Assembly: GCA_934476515.1 (NCBI GenBank)
Contig: CAKSNZ010000016.1
Coordinates: forward strand, 1 to 41,334
Length of the DNA: 41,334 nucleotides
Origin: an uncultured Ruminococcus sp.
GTDB taxonomy: Bacteria > Bacillota > Clostridia > Oscillospirales > Acutalibacteraceae
Reading direction: 5' to 3'
Shown here: piece by piece, positions 15,294 to 24,690 of the stretch
Layout of the letters: each line of letters opens with the position of its first letter
How positions within the stretch are numbered: position 1 is the first letter of the stretch
Notes under the pieces: generated by a model
The model's database searches: none
What the model was told of the DNA's origin: nothing
What the model saw: only the letters and a program-made list of their open reading frames with translations
Made by a program: the position numbers and the translations under genes

Positions 15294-15311
15294 TATAGAG
15301 TTTCATATTTC

Positions 15312-15340
15312 TTGACTAATCTTTCTACAACTTATATAAT
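15312..15340 (+). promoter_or_regulatory. Promoter of the cohesin-like gene
   Basis: TTGACT (15312-15317), 17 bp, TATAAT (15335-15340), 37 bp before the gene start. Confidence 0.8.
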
Positions 15341-15376
15341 TACTGTAGTATAAATCATTTAGAGAGATTTGATTTT

Positions 15377-16189
15377 ATGAGAATATATAAGTACAAGAAA
15401 ATATTTTCAATATTTATTCTTACAGTTTTAATTGCTATATTATTACCTTTAAATCTGCAAAATACAAAGGCAAGTTCTAAGTTGGATTTTTTCTTAGTTA
15501 GTGATACTGTTGATAATAACAGACTTTTTGATGTGAATTTAGTTGCAAAAGGTGATGCTGATTTGTCGGCTTGTAGTATAACAGTTACCTATGATACTGA
15601 ATATGTTGAATTTAGGAGTGTTTCCTCACCTGATAAAGCATTTGAGATTAAAAAGAAAGTTTCAAATGGTAAAGTGACGGCACTTGTTTTGTGTTCCTAT
15701 GGCTATAGTCTTAGTGGTAACTCAAAGATTATTTCTTTTAAGTTTAAGTCTATTAGCAGTGGTTCATCAAATTTTGGTTTAGGCATTTTTGACCCAACAG
15801 ATAATAAAGGTGACAAATTATCAATAGGATCTGTTTATGGTGCTAAAGTTACAATTAATGGTAGCAAAATTACCTCTAAAAGCATAAAGAATAATAATGG
15901 TAAAACAACAAATGTTAATAGATCCAGCAGTAAAACGTATAGTGCCGGAAAATCTTCTAACTCTGTAAAAGTTCCCAAGGTTAATTATGCAAATGGAGAT
16001 AGTAAAGAGAGCACCTCAACAAGTTCTACCATTGATACGGCTTATGTTGATAATAGTGAGCCACATTCACTGTTCTTCATTGGTGTATTAGCAACTTTAG
16101 GTTTTGTATTTATTATTTGTGTTGCATATAGAATGGGTAAGACAAGTAAAGAAAATAATGACAACAATATAAATAAAGAAGATAAGTAG
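15377..16189 (+). CDS. Membrane-anchored cohesin-like domain protein
   Basis: 270 aa. A signal peptide (about 1-32) leads into one beta-rich domain (about 34-160) that resembles cohesin modules: FDVNLVAKGDADLSACSITV, YDTEYVEFRSVSSP, then VTALVLCSYGYSLSGNSKII and FKFKSISSGSSNFGLG. A Ser/Asn/Lys-rich linker follows, then a membrane helix (about 232-252, SLFFIGVLATLGFVFIICVA) and a short charged cytoplasmic tail. Cohesins bind dockerins on enzymes, and a dockerin-bearing protein lies at 36483-37808. The cohesin call rests on fold-level resemblance, so another Ig-like adhesion domain is possible. Its own promoter and terminator make it monocistronic. Confidence 0.7.
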   Translation: MRIYKYKKIFSIFILTVLIAILLPLNLQNTKASSKLDFFLVSDTVDNNRLFDVNLVAKGDADLSACSITVTYDTEYVEFRSVSSPDKAFEIKKKVSNGKVTALVLCSYGYSLSGNSKIISFKFKSISSGSSNFGLGIFDPTDNKGDKLSIGSVYGAKVTINGSKITSKSIKNNNGKTTNVNRSSSKTYSAGKSSNSVKVPKVNYANGDSKESTSTSSTIDTAYVDNSEPHSLFFIGVLATLGFVFIICVAYRMGKTSKENNDNNINKEDK

Positions 16190-16217
16190 AGGACTATAAT
16201 TTTATAGTTCTCTTTTC
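16188..16217 (+). terminator. Intrinsic terminator after the cohesin-like gene
   Basis: AGAGGACTATAA and TTATAGTTCTCT pair (one wobble), followed by tttt. The stem includes the stop codon of the gene. Confidence 0.8.
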
Positions 16218-16221
16218 TTGT

Positions 16222-16250
16222 TTGTAATTATAGAATATTTATGATATACT
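16222..16250 (+). promoter_or_regulatory. Promoter of the rbgA operon
   Basis: TTGTAA (16222-16227), 17 bp, TATACT (16245-16250), 39 bp before the rbgA start. Confidence 0.65.
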
Positions 16251-16288
16251 AAATGTGTATTGCTAGAAATTAATAAGGAATGATATAT

Positions 16289-17158
16289 ATGAGTGAAATG
16301 CAAAATATACAATGGTTTCCGGGTCATATGACCAAAACTAAAAGACAAATTCAAGCATCACTTAAACTAGTTGATGCAGTAGCAGAAATTATTGATGCAA
16401 GAATACCGGTAAGTAGCCGTAACCCTGACCTTGATTCAATTATTCAAAATAAACCTAGAGTTGTTTTGATGAACAAATGTGATATGGCAGACCCATCATC
16501 TACCCAAAAGTGGATTAATTATTTTAAAAATAACGGCATTGTAGCTATTCCAATTGATTGCAAAACAGGTAGAGGTATCAACAAGTTTGTATCTTCTGTT
16601 AATGAGGTTCTTAAGGAAAAGATTGAAAAGCAAAAGGCAAAAGGACTTTTAAATCCTACAGTTAGAGTTATGATTGTTGGTATTCCTAATGTTGGTAAAT
16701 CAACTTTCATCAATAGAATTTCTAAGAACAGAAAAGCTAAGGCTGAGGATAAACCGGGTGTAACAAGAGGTAATCAGTGGTTTACTATTAACAAAGGCTT
16801 TGAAGTTTTAGATACTCCGGGTGTATTGTGGCCAAAGTTTGAAGACAAAATTGTTGGCGAAAGACTGGCTTTTACAGGTGCAGTTAAAGACCAAATTATG
16901 GATACTGAACTTTTAGCTATGAGATTATTGGATTTCCTAAAGGTTGAGAAAAATCCAATATTTGTAGAAAGATTTAAACTACAAAATGAACCGATTGAAA
17001 ATATTGAAAGTTATGAACTTCTTGAACTTATCGGCAAAAAAAGAGGTATGCTGATTTCAGGTGGCGAAATTGATACTGAAAGAGCTGCTATTATGCTACT
17101 TGATGAATATAGAAGTGCTAAACTTGGTAAATACACATTTGAACTACCGGAGAACTAA
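16289..17158 (+). CDS. rbgA: Ribosome biogenesis GTPase RbgA (YlqF)
   Basis: 289 aa with circularly permuted GTPase motifs: G4 (LMNKCDMAD) comes before G1 ([10 protein letters not shown]) and G3 ([10 protein letters not shown]). The N-terminus [15 protein letters not shown] is diagnostic. The C-terminal domain binds 23S rRNA. The protein drives a late step of 50S subunit assembly. The ATG at 16289 is preferred because aaggaatga ends 5 bp upstream; an ATG at 16280 lies inside that site. rnhB follows 2 bp downstream, the common rbgA-rnhB-yraN arrangement of Firmicutes. Confidence 0.95.
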   Translation: MSEMQNIQWFPGHMTKTKRQIQASLKLVDAVAEIIDARIPVSSRNPDLDSIIQNKPRVVLMNKCDMADPSSTQKWINYFKNNGIVAIPIDCKTGRGINKFVSSVNEVLKEKIEKQKAKGLLNPTVRVMIVGIPNVGKSTFINRISKNRKAKAEDKPGVTRGNQWFTINKGFEVLDTPGVLWPKFEDKIVGERLAFTGAVKDQIMDTELLAMRLLDFLKVEKNPIFVERFKLQNEPIENIESYELLELIGKKRGMLISGGEIDTERAAIMLLDEYRSAKLGKYTFELPEN

Positions 17159-17160
17159 TT

Positions 17161-17772
17161 ATGGAATGGCTAAAATATGAAAATGAAGCCTTAGAAAAAG
17201 GCTATACAAATATTTGTGGAGTTGATGAAGCAGGTAGAGGACCATTAGCCGGACCTGTTTGTGCAGCAGCAGTAATTCTGCCTAAAGGACATATTATTGA
17301 TGGTGTCAATGACTCTAAGAAACTTACAGAAAAAAAGAGAGAAAAACTTTTTGATGTAATTATTGATGAATGTGTTTCTTATTCAATAGCTTTTGCTACA
17401 GTTGAAGAAATTGAAGAACTTAATATTCTTAACGCTACTATGCTTGCAATGCAAAGGGCAGTTGAAGGCCTTGATGTTAAGGCTGATTATGCTATGATTG
17501 ACGGCAATAGACTTCCACCACTTAATATTCCGGCAGAATGTATTGTAAAAGGTGATGCAAATTCTATGTCAATTGCTGCTGCCTCAATCCTAGCAAAAGT
17601 AGCTAGAGACAGACTTTGCTTAAAATATGATGAACTATATCCCGAATACGGTTTTGCTAAACATAAAGGATATGGCACAAAGTTACATAGAGAAATGATT
17701 TTAAAGTATGGACCTTGTGAAATTCACAGAAAAAGCTTTTTAAAGAAAATTTACAAAAATGCAAATAACTGA
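17161..17772 (+). CDS. rnhB: Ribonuclease HII
   Basis: 203 aa. It carries the type 2 RNase H motif [14 protein letters not shown] with the metal-binding Asp 22 and Glu 23, a further Asp in [25 protein letters not shown] and the C-terminal GYGTKLH. It cuts the RNA strand of RNA-DNA hybrids and misincorporated ribonucleotides in DNA. It starts 2 bp after rbgA and overlaps yraN by 14 bp, so the genes are translationally coupled. Confidence 0.96.
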   Translation: MEWLKYENEALEKGYTNICGVDEAGRGPLAGPVCAAAVILPKGHIIDGVNDSKKLTEKKREKLFDVIIDECVSYSIAFATVEEIEELNILNATMLAMQRAVEGLDVKADYAMIDGNRLPPLNIPAECIVKGDANSMSIAAASILAKVARDRLCLKYDELYPEYGFAKHKGYGTKLHREMILKYGPCEIHRKSFLKKIYKNANN

Positions 17773-18145
17773 GAAAAGACAAGTAGGTGACATTGGAGAG
17801 AAAGCATCTAGAAAATATCTAAAGAAAAATGGATATAACATTGTAGCTAAGAACTACAATACTAAATATGGCGAACTTGATATTGTAGCAGAAGATAAGA
17901 ATTACATTGTTTTTGTTGAAGTAAAAACCAGAAAAGAAAATTCTCTCTATGCACCGGTATTAGCAGTTACAAAGCAAAAACAAAATAAACTGATGAAAAC
18001 TGCTTATATATATCTTAAAGAATATCCAACAAATAAGAACATAAGATTTGATATAATAGAAGTTATCCATAATTCTAAAAAGGTTGTAAGTATTAATCAT
18101 ATAAAAAATGCATTTATGCAAGGAGGTAGTTATGGAAGTTTTTGA
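17759..18145 (+). CDS. YraN family (UPF0102) endonuclease-like protein
   Basis: 128 aa. It has the UPF0102 pattern: [20 protein letters not shown] at the N-terminus, then [23 protein letters not shown], which is the D...ExK nuclease-fold signature, and an IRFDIIEV strand near the C-terminus. Members belong to the Holliday-junction-resolvase-like nuclease fold; their substrate is not established. It overlaps the end of rnhB and the start of the following dipeptidase gene (14 bp each), in keeping with the usual neighbourhood. Confidence 0.92.
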   Translation: MQITEKRQVGDIGEKASRKYLKKNGYNIVAKNYNTKYGELDIVAEDKNYIVFVEVKTRKENSLYAPVLAVTKQKQNKLMKTAYIYLKEYPTNKNIRFDIIEVIHNSKKVVSINHIKNAFMQGGSYGSF

Positions 18146-19046
18146 TTTTCATTGTGATACCTTATATAAAAGTATGATGAATGATTTACTGCTTGATGCC
18201 GATATTTATGAATTTAAAATTTCCAATTTAATGAAAGAGCATAAATGGCATCAATGTATGGCAGTATGGACACCTGATAATAGAAATGAATTACCGTTAC
18301 AGTTTATAGATAAACCTCTTATAGAGTATTTTATTGCAAGTGCAGAAAAACTTATTTCAGAATGTAAAAGACTTAAAATTCCTTTTAATGATATAAATGC
18401 AAATAAGTCATTGCACCTAACTGTAGAAAATTCTTCAATTTTAGAAGATAATATTGAAAATATAGAATTCCTAAAAAAGTATGGTGTAAAAGTTGCTACA
18501 CTAACTTGGAACGAAAGTAATTGTATCGGTGATGGTGTTCTTGCAAAAAATCCTATAGGTGCTACTACTTTCGGCAAAAAGGTAATTGATGAATATATTA
18601 AGAATAATATTGCTATTGATGTATCTCATACAAGTGATAACTTATTCTATGATATAGCATCAAGTAACCCAAAATATATACTTGCTACACATTCAAATTC
18701 AAGAAAAATTTGTAGTAACAAAAGGAATATTACAGATGAACAATTTGAATATATTAAAAGCAAAAACGGTGTTGTAGGACTTAACTTTCATAAATATTTT
18801 TTAAGTGATAGTGACAGTTACAGTATTAAAGATATTCTTAATCATGCATACCATTTTCTAAGTCTTGGTGGTGAAGATAACCTATGTATCGGTACAGATA
18901 TGGATGGTTCAGACCTTGTTGATGGTTTTTCTTCGTCAAGTGATTTTAAAAGGCTATATAATTCTTTTATAGAAAATAACTTCAAAAAATCAGTTGTTAA
19001 CAAGATTTTTTTTGAAAATGGCGTGAAATTTTATGATAAACTTTGA
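18132..19046 (+). CDS. Membrane dipeptidase family (peptidase M19)
   Basis: 304 aa from the ATG at 18132, chosen for the strong aaggagg 6-12 bp upstream. The M19 metal ligands are visible: H-x-D in FDFHCDT (residues 7-9), Glu in LHLTVEN, then His in AIDVSHTS and in ILATHSNSR. The protein also has WNESNCIGDGV and GTDMDGSD near the C-terminus. The family cleaves dipeptides, including D-containing wall-derived ones, with two zinc ions. There is no signal peptide, so it acts in the cytoplasm. Last gene of the rbgA operon; its stop lies inside the thrC promoter. Confidence 0.92.
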   Translation: MEVFDFHCDTLYKSMMNDLLLDADIYEFKISNLMKEHKWHQCMAVWTPDNRNELPLQFIDKPLIEYFIASAEKLISECKRLKIPFNDINANKSLHLTVENSSILEDNIENIEFLKKYGVKVATLTWNESNCIGDGVLAKNPIGATTFGKKVIDEYIKNNIAIDVSHTSDNLFYDIASSNPKYILATHSNSRKICSNKRNITDEQFEYIKSKNGVVGLNFHKYFLSDSDSYSIKDILNHAYHFLSLGGEDNLCIGTDMDGSDLVDGFSSSSDFKRLYNSFIENNFKKSVVNKIFFENGVKFYDKL

Positions 19047-19071
19047 CATTTAGCACAATATAGTGTAGAAT
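19043..19071 (+). promoter_or_regulatory. Promoter of thrC
   Basis: TTGACA (19043-19048), 17 bp, TAGAAT (19066-19071). The -35 overlaps the stop codon of the dipeptidase gene. No T-box or attenuator is seen in the 36-bp leader. Confidence 0.82.
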
Positions 19072-19107
19072 GTAAAATCGGAAATATGTACTGAAAGGAA
19101 GATAAAA

Positions 19108-20610
19108 ATGTTATATAACAGTACTGAAAATAATAAAGAAGTTGTTTCTGCTGCTCAGGCTATTGCCCAGGGTATCAGTAAAGACGGTGGTCTTTTTGTA
19201 CCTCAGGAATTACCTAAGTACACAGAAGAAACTTTCAAATCTTTACTAGGTCTTTCATATAACGAAAGAGCAAAGATTGTGTTCTCTGATTTTCTAACAG
19301 ATTTCACAGAAGAAGAAATTGCTGATTGTGTTGACAAGGCATATACAGTTGAGAAGTTTGGTTCAGAATGTCCTGCTCCTTTGGTTGCTAAGAAATACAA
19401 CGGTAACGAAATCAACATTATGGAACTATGGCATGGTCCAACATGTGCATTTAAGGATATGGCACTTCAGATTCTTCCACATTTCCTAACTAAGTCATTA
19501 AAGAAAACTTATGATGGAAAAACTGCTGTTATTCTTGTTGCTACATCAGGTGATACAGGTAAGGCTGCTCTTGAAGGTTTCAAGGATGTTGACCACACTA
19601 AAATGATTGTATTCTATCCTGAAGACGGTGTTTCTCCAATGCAGAAGCGTCAGATGAACACTCAGAAGGGTAGTAATGTAAATGTTTGCGCAATCAAAGG
19701 TAACTTTGATGATGCTCAGACAGGTGTTAAAAAGATTTTCACTACTGATGAGATTGTTGAACTTCTACATAAGAACGATATGCTATTCAGTTCAGCTAAC
19801 TCAATCAACTGGGGTAGATTACTCCCTCAAATTGTTTACTATATTTCTGCTTATTGTGATTTAGTAAACAGTAAGAAAATTAATATGGGTGACAAAATCA
19901 ACATTGTTGTTCCAACAGGTAACTTTGGTAACATTCTAGCTGCTTACTATGCATATTGTATGGGTATGCCTGTTAACAAGTTTATTTGTGCATCTAACCA
20001 AAATAATGTTCTTACTGATTTTATCAATACAGGTGTTTACGACAAGAACAGACAGTTCTACGCAACTGCTTCTCCATCAATGGATATTCTTGTTTCAAGT
20101 AACCTTGAAAGACTGCTTTACAAGTTCTCAGGTAATAATGATGAACTAGTTGCAAAGTGGATGAATCAGCTTAAGACTGAAGGTAAGTATGAAGTAACTG
20201 ATGAAGTTAAGAAAGAAATTACTTCTAAGTTCTTTGGTGGTTTCTGTGACGATACAAACACAAAGGCTACAATTAAGGAACTATTTGATGAAGAAAAGTA
20301 TCTATGCGATACTCATACATCAGTTGCTATTAATGTATATAACCAGTATGTAGAAAAGACAGGAGATAAAACACCTGTTGTTATTGCTTCTACTGCAAGT
20401 CCATATAAGTTCTCTCATTCTGTACTTGAAGCAGTAGCTCCTGAAGCTATCTGTGATGATGAGTTCACAATGGTTGATGAACTTAATAAGATTACAGGTG
20501 CTGAAGTACCAAAGCCAATTGCTGAACTAAAGAATCTAGAAGTTAGATTTAATAATGTAACAGATGCTGATAAGATGCCAGAATATGTTAAGAATACATT
20601 AGGTATCTAA
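19108..20610 (+). CDS. thrC: Threonine synthase
   Basis: 500 aa, the long fungal/gamma-proteobacterial-like form. It starts with MLYNSTENNKEVVSAAQAIA and GISKDGGLFVPQELP. The PLP lysine lies in WHGPTCAFKDMALQ, the phosphate-binding loop in VATSGDTGKAALEG, and VPTGNFGNILAAYYA and FGGFCDDTNT follow. It converts O-phosphohomoserine to threonine with PLP. It has its own promoter and a good ribosome site (aaaggaag). A metallophosphoesterase gene follows after 1 bp. Confidence 0.97.
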   Translation: MLYNSTENNKEVVSAAQAIAQGISKDGGLFVPQELPKYTEETFKSLLGLSYNERAKIVFSDFLTDFTEEEIADCVDKAYTVEKFGSECPAPLVAKKYNGNEINIMELWHGPTCAFKDMALQILPHFLTKSLKKTYDGKTAVILVATSGDTGKAALEGFKDVDHTKMIVFYPEDGVSPMQKRQMNTQKGSNVNVCAIKGNFDDAQTGVKKIFTTDEIVELLHKNDMLFSSANSINWGRLLPQIVYYISAYCDLVNSKKINMGDKINIVVPTGNFGNILAAYYAYCMGMPVNKFICASNQNNVLTDFINTGVYDKNRQFYATASPSMDILVSSNLERLLYKFSGNNDELVAKWMNQLKTEGKYEVTDEVKKEITSKFFGGFCDDTNTKATIKELFDEEKYLCDTHTSVAINVYNQYVEKTGDKTPVVIASTASPYKFSHSVLEAVAPEAICDDEFTMVDELNKITGAEVPKPIAELKNLEVRFNNVTDADKMPEYVKNTLGI

Positions 20611-20611
20611 T

Positions 20612-21304
20612 ATGTCTTTATTTTGTATTGCTGACCTTCATTTATCTATCGGTGTTGATAAGCCTATGGATATATTTGAAGGTTGGGACAATCATATAGA
20701 GAGATTGCTTAATAACTGGAATAGCATTGTAAAAGACGAAGATACAGTTATTGTAGCTGGTGACATTTGTTGGGCTCTTAAGCTTGATGAATGTTACAAA
20801 GACTTTGAGTTTATAAACAATAAACTTAAGGGTAACAAAATTTTCTTAAAAGGAAACCACGATTTATGGTGGGGAACTAAAAAGAAAGTAGATAACTACC
20901 TTGAAGAAAATAATTTTAGCAAAATTAAGATTCTTTTTAATAATTCTTACAAGGTAGGTAACTATAACATCTGTGGTACTCGTGGATGGAATTTAGAAGT
21001 TGACAGTGCTGAGGATGAGAAAGTCCTTAACCGAGAACTTGGTAGATTAAAATTATCACTTGATAGTGTCGATAACGATTTAGAAACAATTGTTTTTCTT
21101 CATTATCCACCGGTATTCGGAAATCAGTGTTGTCAAGAAATATTTGATATACTACATAACTACAATATAAAAAAATGTTACTATGGTCACTTACATGGTC
21201 GTAAAATTACAAAGTACGCTTTTAATGGTGACTATGAAGATATTAAACTAAAGTTAATATCAAGTGACAGTGTAGCATTTACCCCCGTGCTAATTGCAAA
21301 ATAA
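20612..21304 (+). CDS. Metallophosphoesterase (calcineurin-like)
   Basis: 230 aa. It has the dinuclear metal-site motifs: DLH (Asp 8, His 10) in CIADLHLS, VIVAGDICWALKL, FLKGNHDLWW, LHYPP and the final CYYGHLHGR. The W-x-G-x-DICWA pattern is typical of a small Clostridia group of predicted phosphohydrolases. The substrate is unknown. It starts 1 bp after thrC and has no ribosome site of its own that I can see, suggesting coupling to thrC translation. Confidence 0.9.
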   Translation: MSLFCIADLHLSIGVDKPMDIFEGWDNHIERLLNNWNSIVKDEDTVIVAGDICWALKLDECYKDFEFINNKLKGNKIFLKGNHDLWWGTKKKVDNYLEENNFSKIKILFNNSYKVGNYNICGTRGWNLEVDSAEDEKVLNRELGRLKLSLDSVDNDLETIVFLHYPPVFGNQCCQEIFDILHNYNIKKCYYGHLHGRKITKYAFNGDYEDIKLKLISSDSVAFTPVLIAK

Positions 21305-21318
21305 TTTGATAAAAACTA

Positions 21319-21347
21319 TGGAAATTATCAAATGCATATGTTATAAT
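21319..21347 (+). promoter_or_regulatory. Promoter of tig
   Basis: An extended -10 (TGTTATAAT, with TATAAT at 21342-21347) follows a weak -35 (TGGAAA, 21319-21324) by 17 bp. Confidence 0.65.
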
Positions 21348-21385
21348 TGTCTAGTTATTTAGTCATAAACAGGAGGAAATATAAA

Positions 21386-22699
21386 ATGAGTCTTAATAAT
21401 TCAACAAAAACTAAAGAAAACACATACGAAGTAGAAGTATCTGTTGATGCTGAAACTTTTGCAAAAGCTTGTAATAAAGCATACAAGAAGCAGGTTAAGA
21501 ACATCAATGTTCCTGGCTTTAGAAAAGGTAAAGCTCCTAAGCATATGATCGAAAAGATGTATGGCGAAGGTGTATTCTTTGAAGATGCAATGCAGGATTG
21601 TTACCCAGAAGCTCTTGATGCAGCTGCTAAGGAAGCAGAACTAAATGTTATTGCAGTTGAATCCCTTGAAGCTATGGATGCTTCAGAAAAAGATGGATTT
21701 ACTTTCAAGGCTACAGTAATCACATACCCTGAAATTGACATTAACGATTACAAGGGTATCACAGTTAAGAAGAAGTCAACAAGAGTTACAAAGAAACTTA
21801 TTGATGAAGAAATCGAAAAAGTTCGTGACAGAAATAGCCGTATGGTAACTGTTGAAGACGGTGCTGTTGAAAATGGCGATATGGTTGTTATCGACTTTGA
21901 AGGTATGAAGGACGGCGTTCCATTTGAAGGTGGTAAGGCTGAAAACTACAACCTAGCAATTGGTTCAGGCAACTTTATCCCAGGTTTTGAAGAACAGATT
22001 GTTGGTCACAAGACAGGTGAAGAATTCACTATCACAGTTAAGTTCCCTGAAGATTATCAGGCTGAAGAACTAAAGGGTGCAGATGCTGAATTCAAGATTA
22101 ACCTACACGAAATCAAGAGAAAAGAACTTCCAGAACTTGACGATGAATTTGTTAAGGATGTAAGTGAAAAGGAAACTCTTGACGAATATAAGGAAGAAGT
22201 TAAGGAAACTGTTAAGAAACGTCTAGAAGATGAACAGAAGAAGGATATCGAAGATCAGGTTATCACAAAGCTATGTGATGCTGTTGAAGGTGAAATCCCT
22301 GAACAGATGTATGATAATGCAGTTAACGAAATGATTCAGGAATTCGATATGCGTCTAAGAAGTCAGGGTATGGACTTTAACACATATATGAAGTATATGG
22401 GTGCAACTCCTGACACTATTAAGGAAATGTACAGACCTGACGCTGAAAAGAGAGTTAAACTAAGACTTGCTCTTGAAAAGATTGCAGAAAAGGAAGCTAT
22501 CGAAGTAACAGAAGCTGACCTAGATGCAGAATATACAAGACTAGCTGATCAGTACAATATGAAGGTTGAAGATGTTAAGAAAGCAATCAACGATGAAGCA
22601 CTATCAGCTGACCTAAAGACTCAGAAGGCTATGGACATTGCAGTAAACAGTGTAAAGGCTGAAAGCAAGAAGGCTGCTGAAGACAAAAAAGAAGACTAA
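21386..22699 (+). CDS. tig: Trigger factor
   Basis: 437 aa from the ATG at 21386, which has aggagg 9 bp upstream. The N-terminal ribosome-binding domain carries the signature NVPGFRKGKAPKHMIEKMYG. A central FKBP-type peptidyl-prolyl isomerase domain (about 160-245: GDMVVIDFEGMKDGVPFEGG, IGSGNFIPGFEEQIVGHKTG) and a long helical C-terminal domain follow. It sits at the ribosome exit tunnel and folds nascent chains. First gene of the tig-clpP-clpX-lon-engB run conserved in Firmicutes. Confidence 0.97.
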   Translation: MSLNNSTKTKENTYEVEVSVDAETFAKACNKAYKKQVKNINVPGFRKGKAPKHMIEKMYGEGVFFEDAMQDCYPEALDAAAKEAELNVIAVESLEAMDASEKDGFTFKATVITYPEIDINDYKGITVKKKSTRVTKKLIDEEIEKVRDRNSRMVTVEDGAVENGDMVVIDFEGMKDGVPFEGGKAENYNLAIGSGNFIPGFEEQIVGHKTGEEFTITVKFPEDYQAEELKGADAEFKINLHEIKRKELPELDDEFVKDVSEKETLDEYKEEVKETVKKRLEDEQKKDIEDQVITKLCDAVEGEIPEQMYDNAVNEMIQEFDMRLRSQGMDFNTYMKYMGATPDTIKEMYRPDAEKRVKLRLALEKIAEKEAIEVTEADLDAEYTRLADQYNMKVEDVKKAINDEALSADLKTQKAMDIAVNSVKAESKKAAEDKKED

Positions 22700-22753
22700 T
22701 TGAATAAATTTAGTCTATCTAACCTATTATTATAATTGAAAGGATTGATTAGA

Positions 22754-23335
22754 ATGGCATTAGTACCATATGTCGTTGAACAAACAAATAGAGGCGAACG
22801 CTCCTATGATATTTTTTCAAGACTTTTAAACGATAGAATTATTATGTTAACAGAAGAGGTAAACAACCAGACTGCAAGTTTGGTTGTAGCCCAACTTCTA
22901 TACCTAGAAGGTCAGGATCCAACAAAGGATATTAGCTTATATATTAATAGTCCAGGTGGTTCTGTTACTGACGGTATGTCAATTTACGATACAATGAATT
23001 ACATTAAGTGTGATGTATCAACAATTTGTATGGGTATGGCTGCATCAATGGGTGCTTTCCTACTATCAGCAGGTACAAAGGGCAAGAGATATGCTCTACC
23101 TAACAGTGATATTATGATTCACCAGCCAAGTGGTGGTGCTCAGGGTCAGGCAACTGATATGCTTATTCATACTCAGCACATTATCGACACAAAGAAGAAG
23201 TTAAACGAAATTCTTGCTGCCAATACTGGTCAACCATATGATGTAATTGCAAAGGATACTGAAAGAGATAACTTTATGACTGCTCAAGAAGCTCTTGAAT
23301 ACGGTCTAATTGACAAGGTTATCACAAACAGATAA
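22754..23335 (+). CDS. clpP: ATP-dependent Clp protease proteolytic subunit
   Basis: 193 aa from the ATG at 22754 (ribosome site aaagga 9 bp upstream). The catalytic triad is Ser 98 in [11 protein letters not shown], His 123 in [12 protein letters not shown] and Asp 172 in [26 protein letters not shown] forms the oxyanion/substrate strand. Fourteen copies form the ClpP barrel, fed by ClpX, which is encoded 15 bp downstream. Confidence 0.97.
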   Translation: MALVPYVVEQTNRGERSYDIFSRLLNDRIIMLTEEVNNQTASLVVAQLLYLEGQDPTKDISLYINSPGGSVTDGMSIYDTMNYIKCDVSTICMGMAASMGAFLLSAGTKGKRYALPNSDIMIHQPSGGAQGQATDMLIHTQHIIDTKKKLNEILAANTGQPYDVIAKDTERDNFMTAQEALEYGLIDKVITNR

Positions 23336-23350
23336 AAGGGGAATTAGTTA

Positions 23351-24631
23351 ATGCCAAAGGACGAAAAAGAAATTTACTGTTCTTTCTGTGGTAAACCACA
23401 AGATATGGTTGGTAGAATAATATCTGGCAATGGTGTATATATTTGCGACCAATGTGTTGATTTGTGTATGCAAATATTAGAAGATGGTCTTGAACCTGTT
23501 AAAAACCAAAAGAAAGATATTGAAATTCCACAGCTTCTTAAACCACAGGAAATTAAGGATGTGCTAGATCAGTATGTTATTGGTCAAGATAGAGCAAAGG
23601 TTACTTTAAGTGTAGCAGTTTATAACCACTATAAGAGAGTATTTTCCCTTGATGATGATGTAGAATTTGCTAAGAGTAATGTGCTTTTACTTGGTCCAAC
23701 CGGTGTGGGAAAAACACTTCTTGCACAAACCTTAGCAAAAACACTTGATGTTCCTTTTGCTATTGCTGATGCAACCACATTAACAGAAGCCGGATATGTT
23801 GGTGAAGATGTTGAGAACATTCTTCTAAAACTTATTCAAGCTGCTGATTACGATATAGAAAAGGCTGAGCGTGGCATTATCTATATTGATGAAATTGATA
23901 AGATTTCTCGTAAGTCTGAAAACCCATCAATCACCAGAGATGTTAGTGGTGAAGGTGTTCAGCAGGCTTTACTTAAAATTATTGAAGGCACAGTTTCTAA
24001 TGTTCCACCTCAGGGTGGCAGAAAGCATCCTCAACAGGAATTTATACAGATAAATACTAAGAACATTTTATTTATTTGTGGTGGTGCTTTTGAGGGATTG
24101 GAAAAGATTGTTGAGAAGAGAATGAACTCCTCAGTACTTGGCTTTGGTGGCACAATTAGAAGCCGTAAAGAACTTGACAGTACAGATTGGATGAAAGATG
24201 TTGTAGCTCATGACCTTGTTAAGTTTGGTATTATTCCTGAACTTGTTGGTCGTATTCCTGTTATTACATCACTTTCAGGTCTTGACGAAAATGCCCTAGT
24301 CAGAATTTTAACTGAACCTAAGAATTCAATTGTCAACCAGTACAAGAAGCTGTTTGAACTGGATGATGTTGATCTTGAATTTACTGATGATGCTCTACTT
24401 GCAGTAGCTAAGATTGCTAAGGAGCAAAATACCGGTGCAAGAGGTTTGCGTGGTATCCTTGAAAATGTTCTTACTGATTTAATGTTTACAACTCCATCTG
24501 ACGAAACAATTAAAAAGATTGTTATTAACGCTGATGTTGTAAACGGTAAGGCTAAACCAAAGATTACAAGACGCAGAACTAAGAAAAAGCAACCAATAAT
24601 TATGGATGAAGAATCCAATCCAACAGCTTAA
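23351..24631 (+). CDS. clpX: ATP-dependent Clp protease ATP-binding subunit ClpX
   Basis: 426 aa. The N-terminal zinc-binding domain has Cys 10, 13, 32 and 35 (YCSFCGKP and [10 protein letters not shown]). The AAA+ core has Walker [16 protein letters not shown], Walker [14 protein letters not shown], the pore loop in [16 protein letters not shown] and the ClpP-docking-type loop near VLGFGG. It unfolds tagged proteins and feeds them into ClpP. The start has aagggga upstream. A terminator-like hairpin follows the gene. Confidence 0.97.
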   Translation: MPKDEKEIYCSFCGKPQDMVGRIISGNGVYICDQCVDLCMQILEDGLEPVKNQKKDIEIPQLLKPQEIKDVLDQYVIGQDRAKVTLSVAVYNHYKRVFSLDDDVEFAKSNVLLLGPTGVGKTLLAQTLAKTLDVPFAIADATTLTEAGYVGEDVENILLKLIQAADYDIEKAERGIIYIDEIDKISRKSENPSITRDVSGEGVQQALLKIIEGTVSNVPPQGGRKHPQQEFIQINTKNILFICGGAFEGLEKIVEKRMNSSVLGFGGTIRSRKELDSTDWMKDVVAHDLVKFGIIPELVGRIPVITSLSGLDENALVRILTEPKNSIVNQYKKLFELDDVDLEFTDDALLAVAKIAKEQNTGARGLRGILENVLTDLMFTTPSDETIKKIVINADVVNGKAKPKITRRRTKKKQPIIMDEESNPTA

Positions 24632-24642
24632 ATAAACATACG

Positions 24643-24676
24643 AAATAGCTGTACTCTTTGGGTACAGCTATTTTTG
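24643..24676 (+). terminator. Intrinsic terminator/attenuator between clpX and lon
   Basis: AAATAGCTGTAC and GTACAGCTATTT form a perfect 12-bp stem with a 7-base loop, followed by a T run. It ends only 15 bp before the lon start, so lon must depend on read-through or on a promoter inside clpX. Confidence 0.82.
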
Positions 24677-24690
24677 AATTGAGTGATTAT

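Noticed and set aside
16280..16288. Upstream ATG for rbgA at 16280
   Set aside because: It lies inside the ribosome site (aaggaATGa) and would leave no spacing; the ATG at 16289 starts the conserved N-terminus.
19049..19107. Possible T-box or threonine attenuator before thrC
   Set aside because: The leader is only about 36 bases after the -10, with no T-box sequence or hairpin.
24658..24690. Longer lon start at a TTG (24658)
   Set aside because: It falls in the loop and arm of the terminator hairpin, and the added residues do not resemble Lon.
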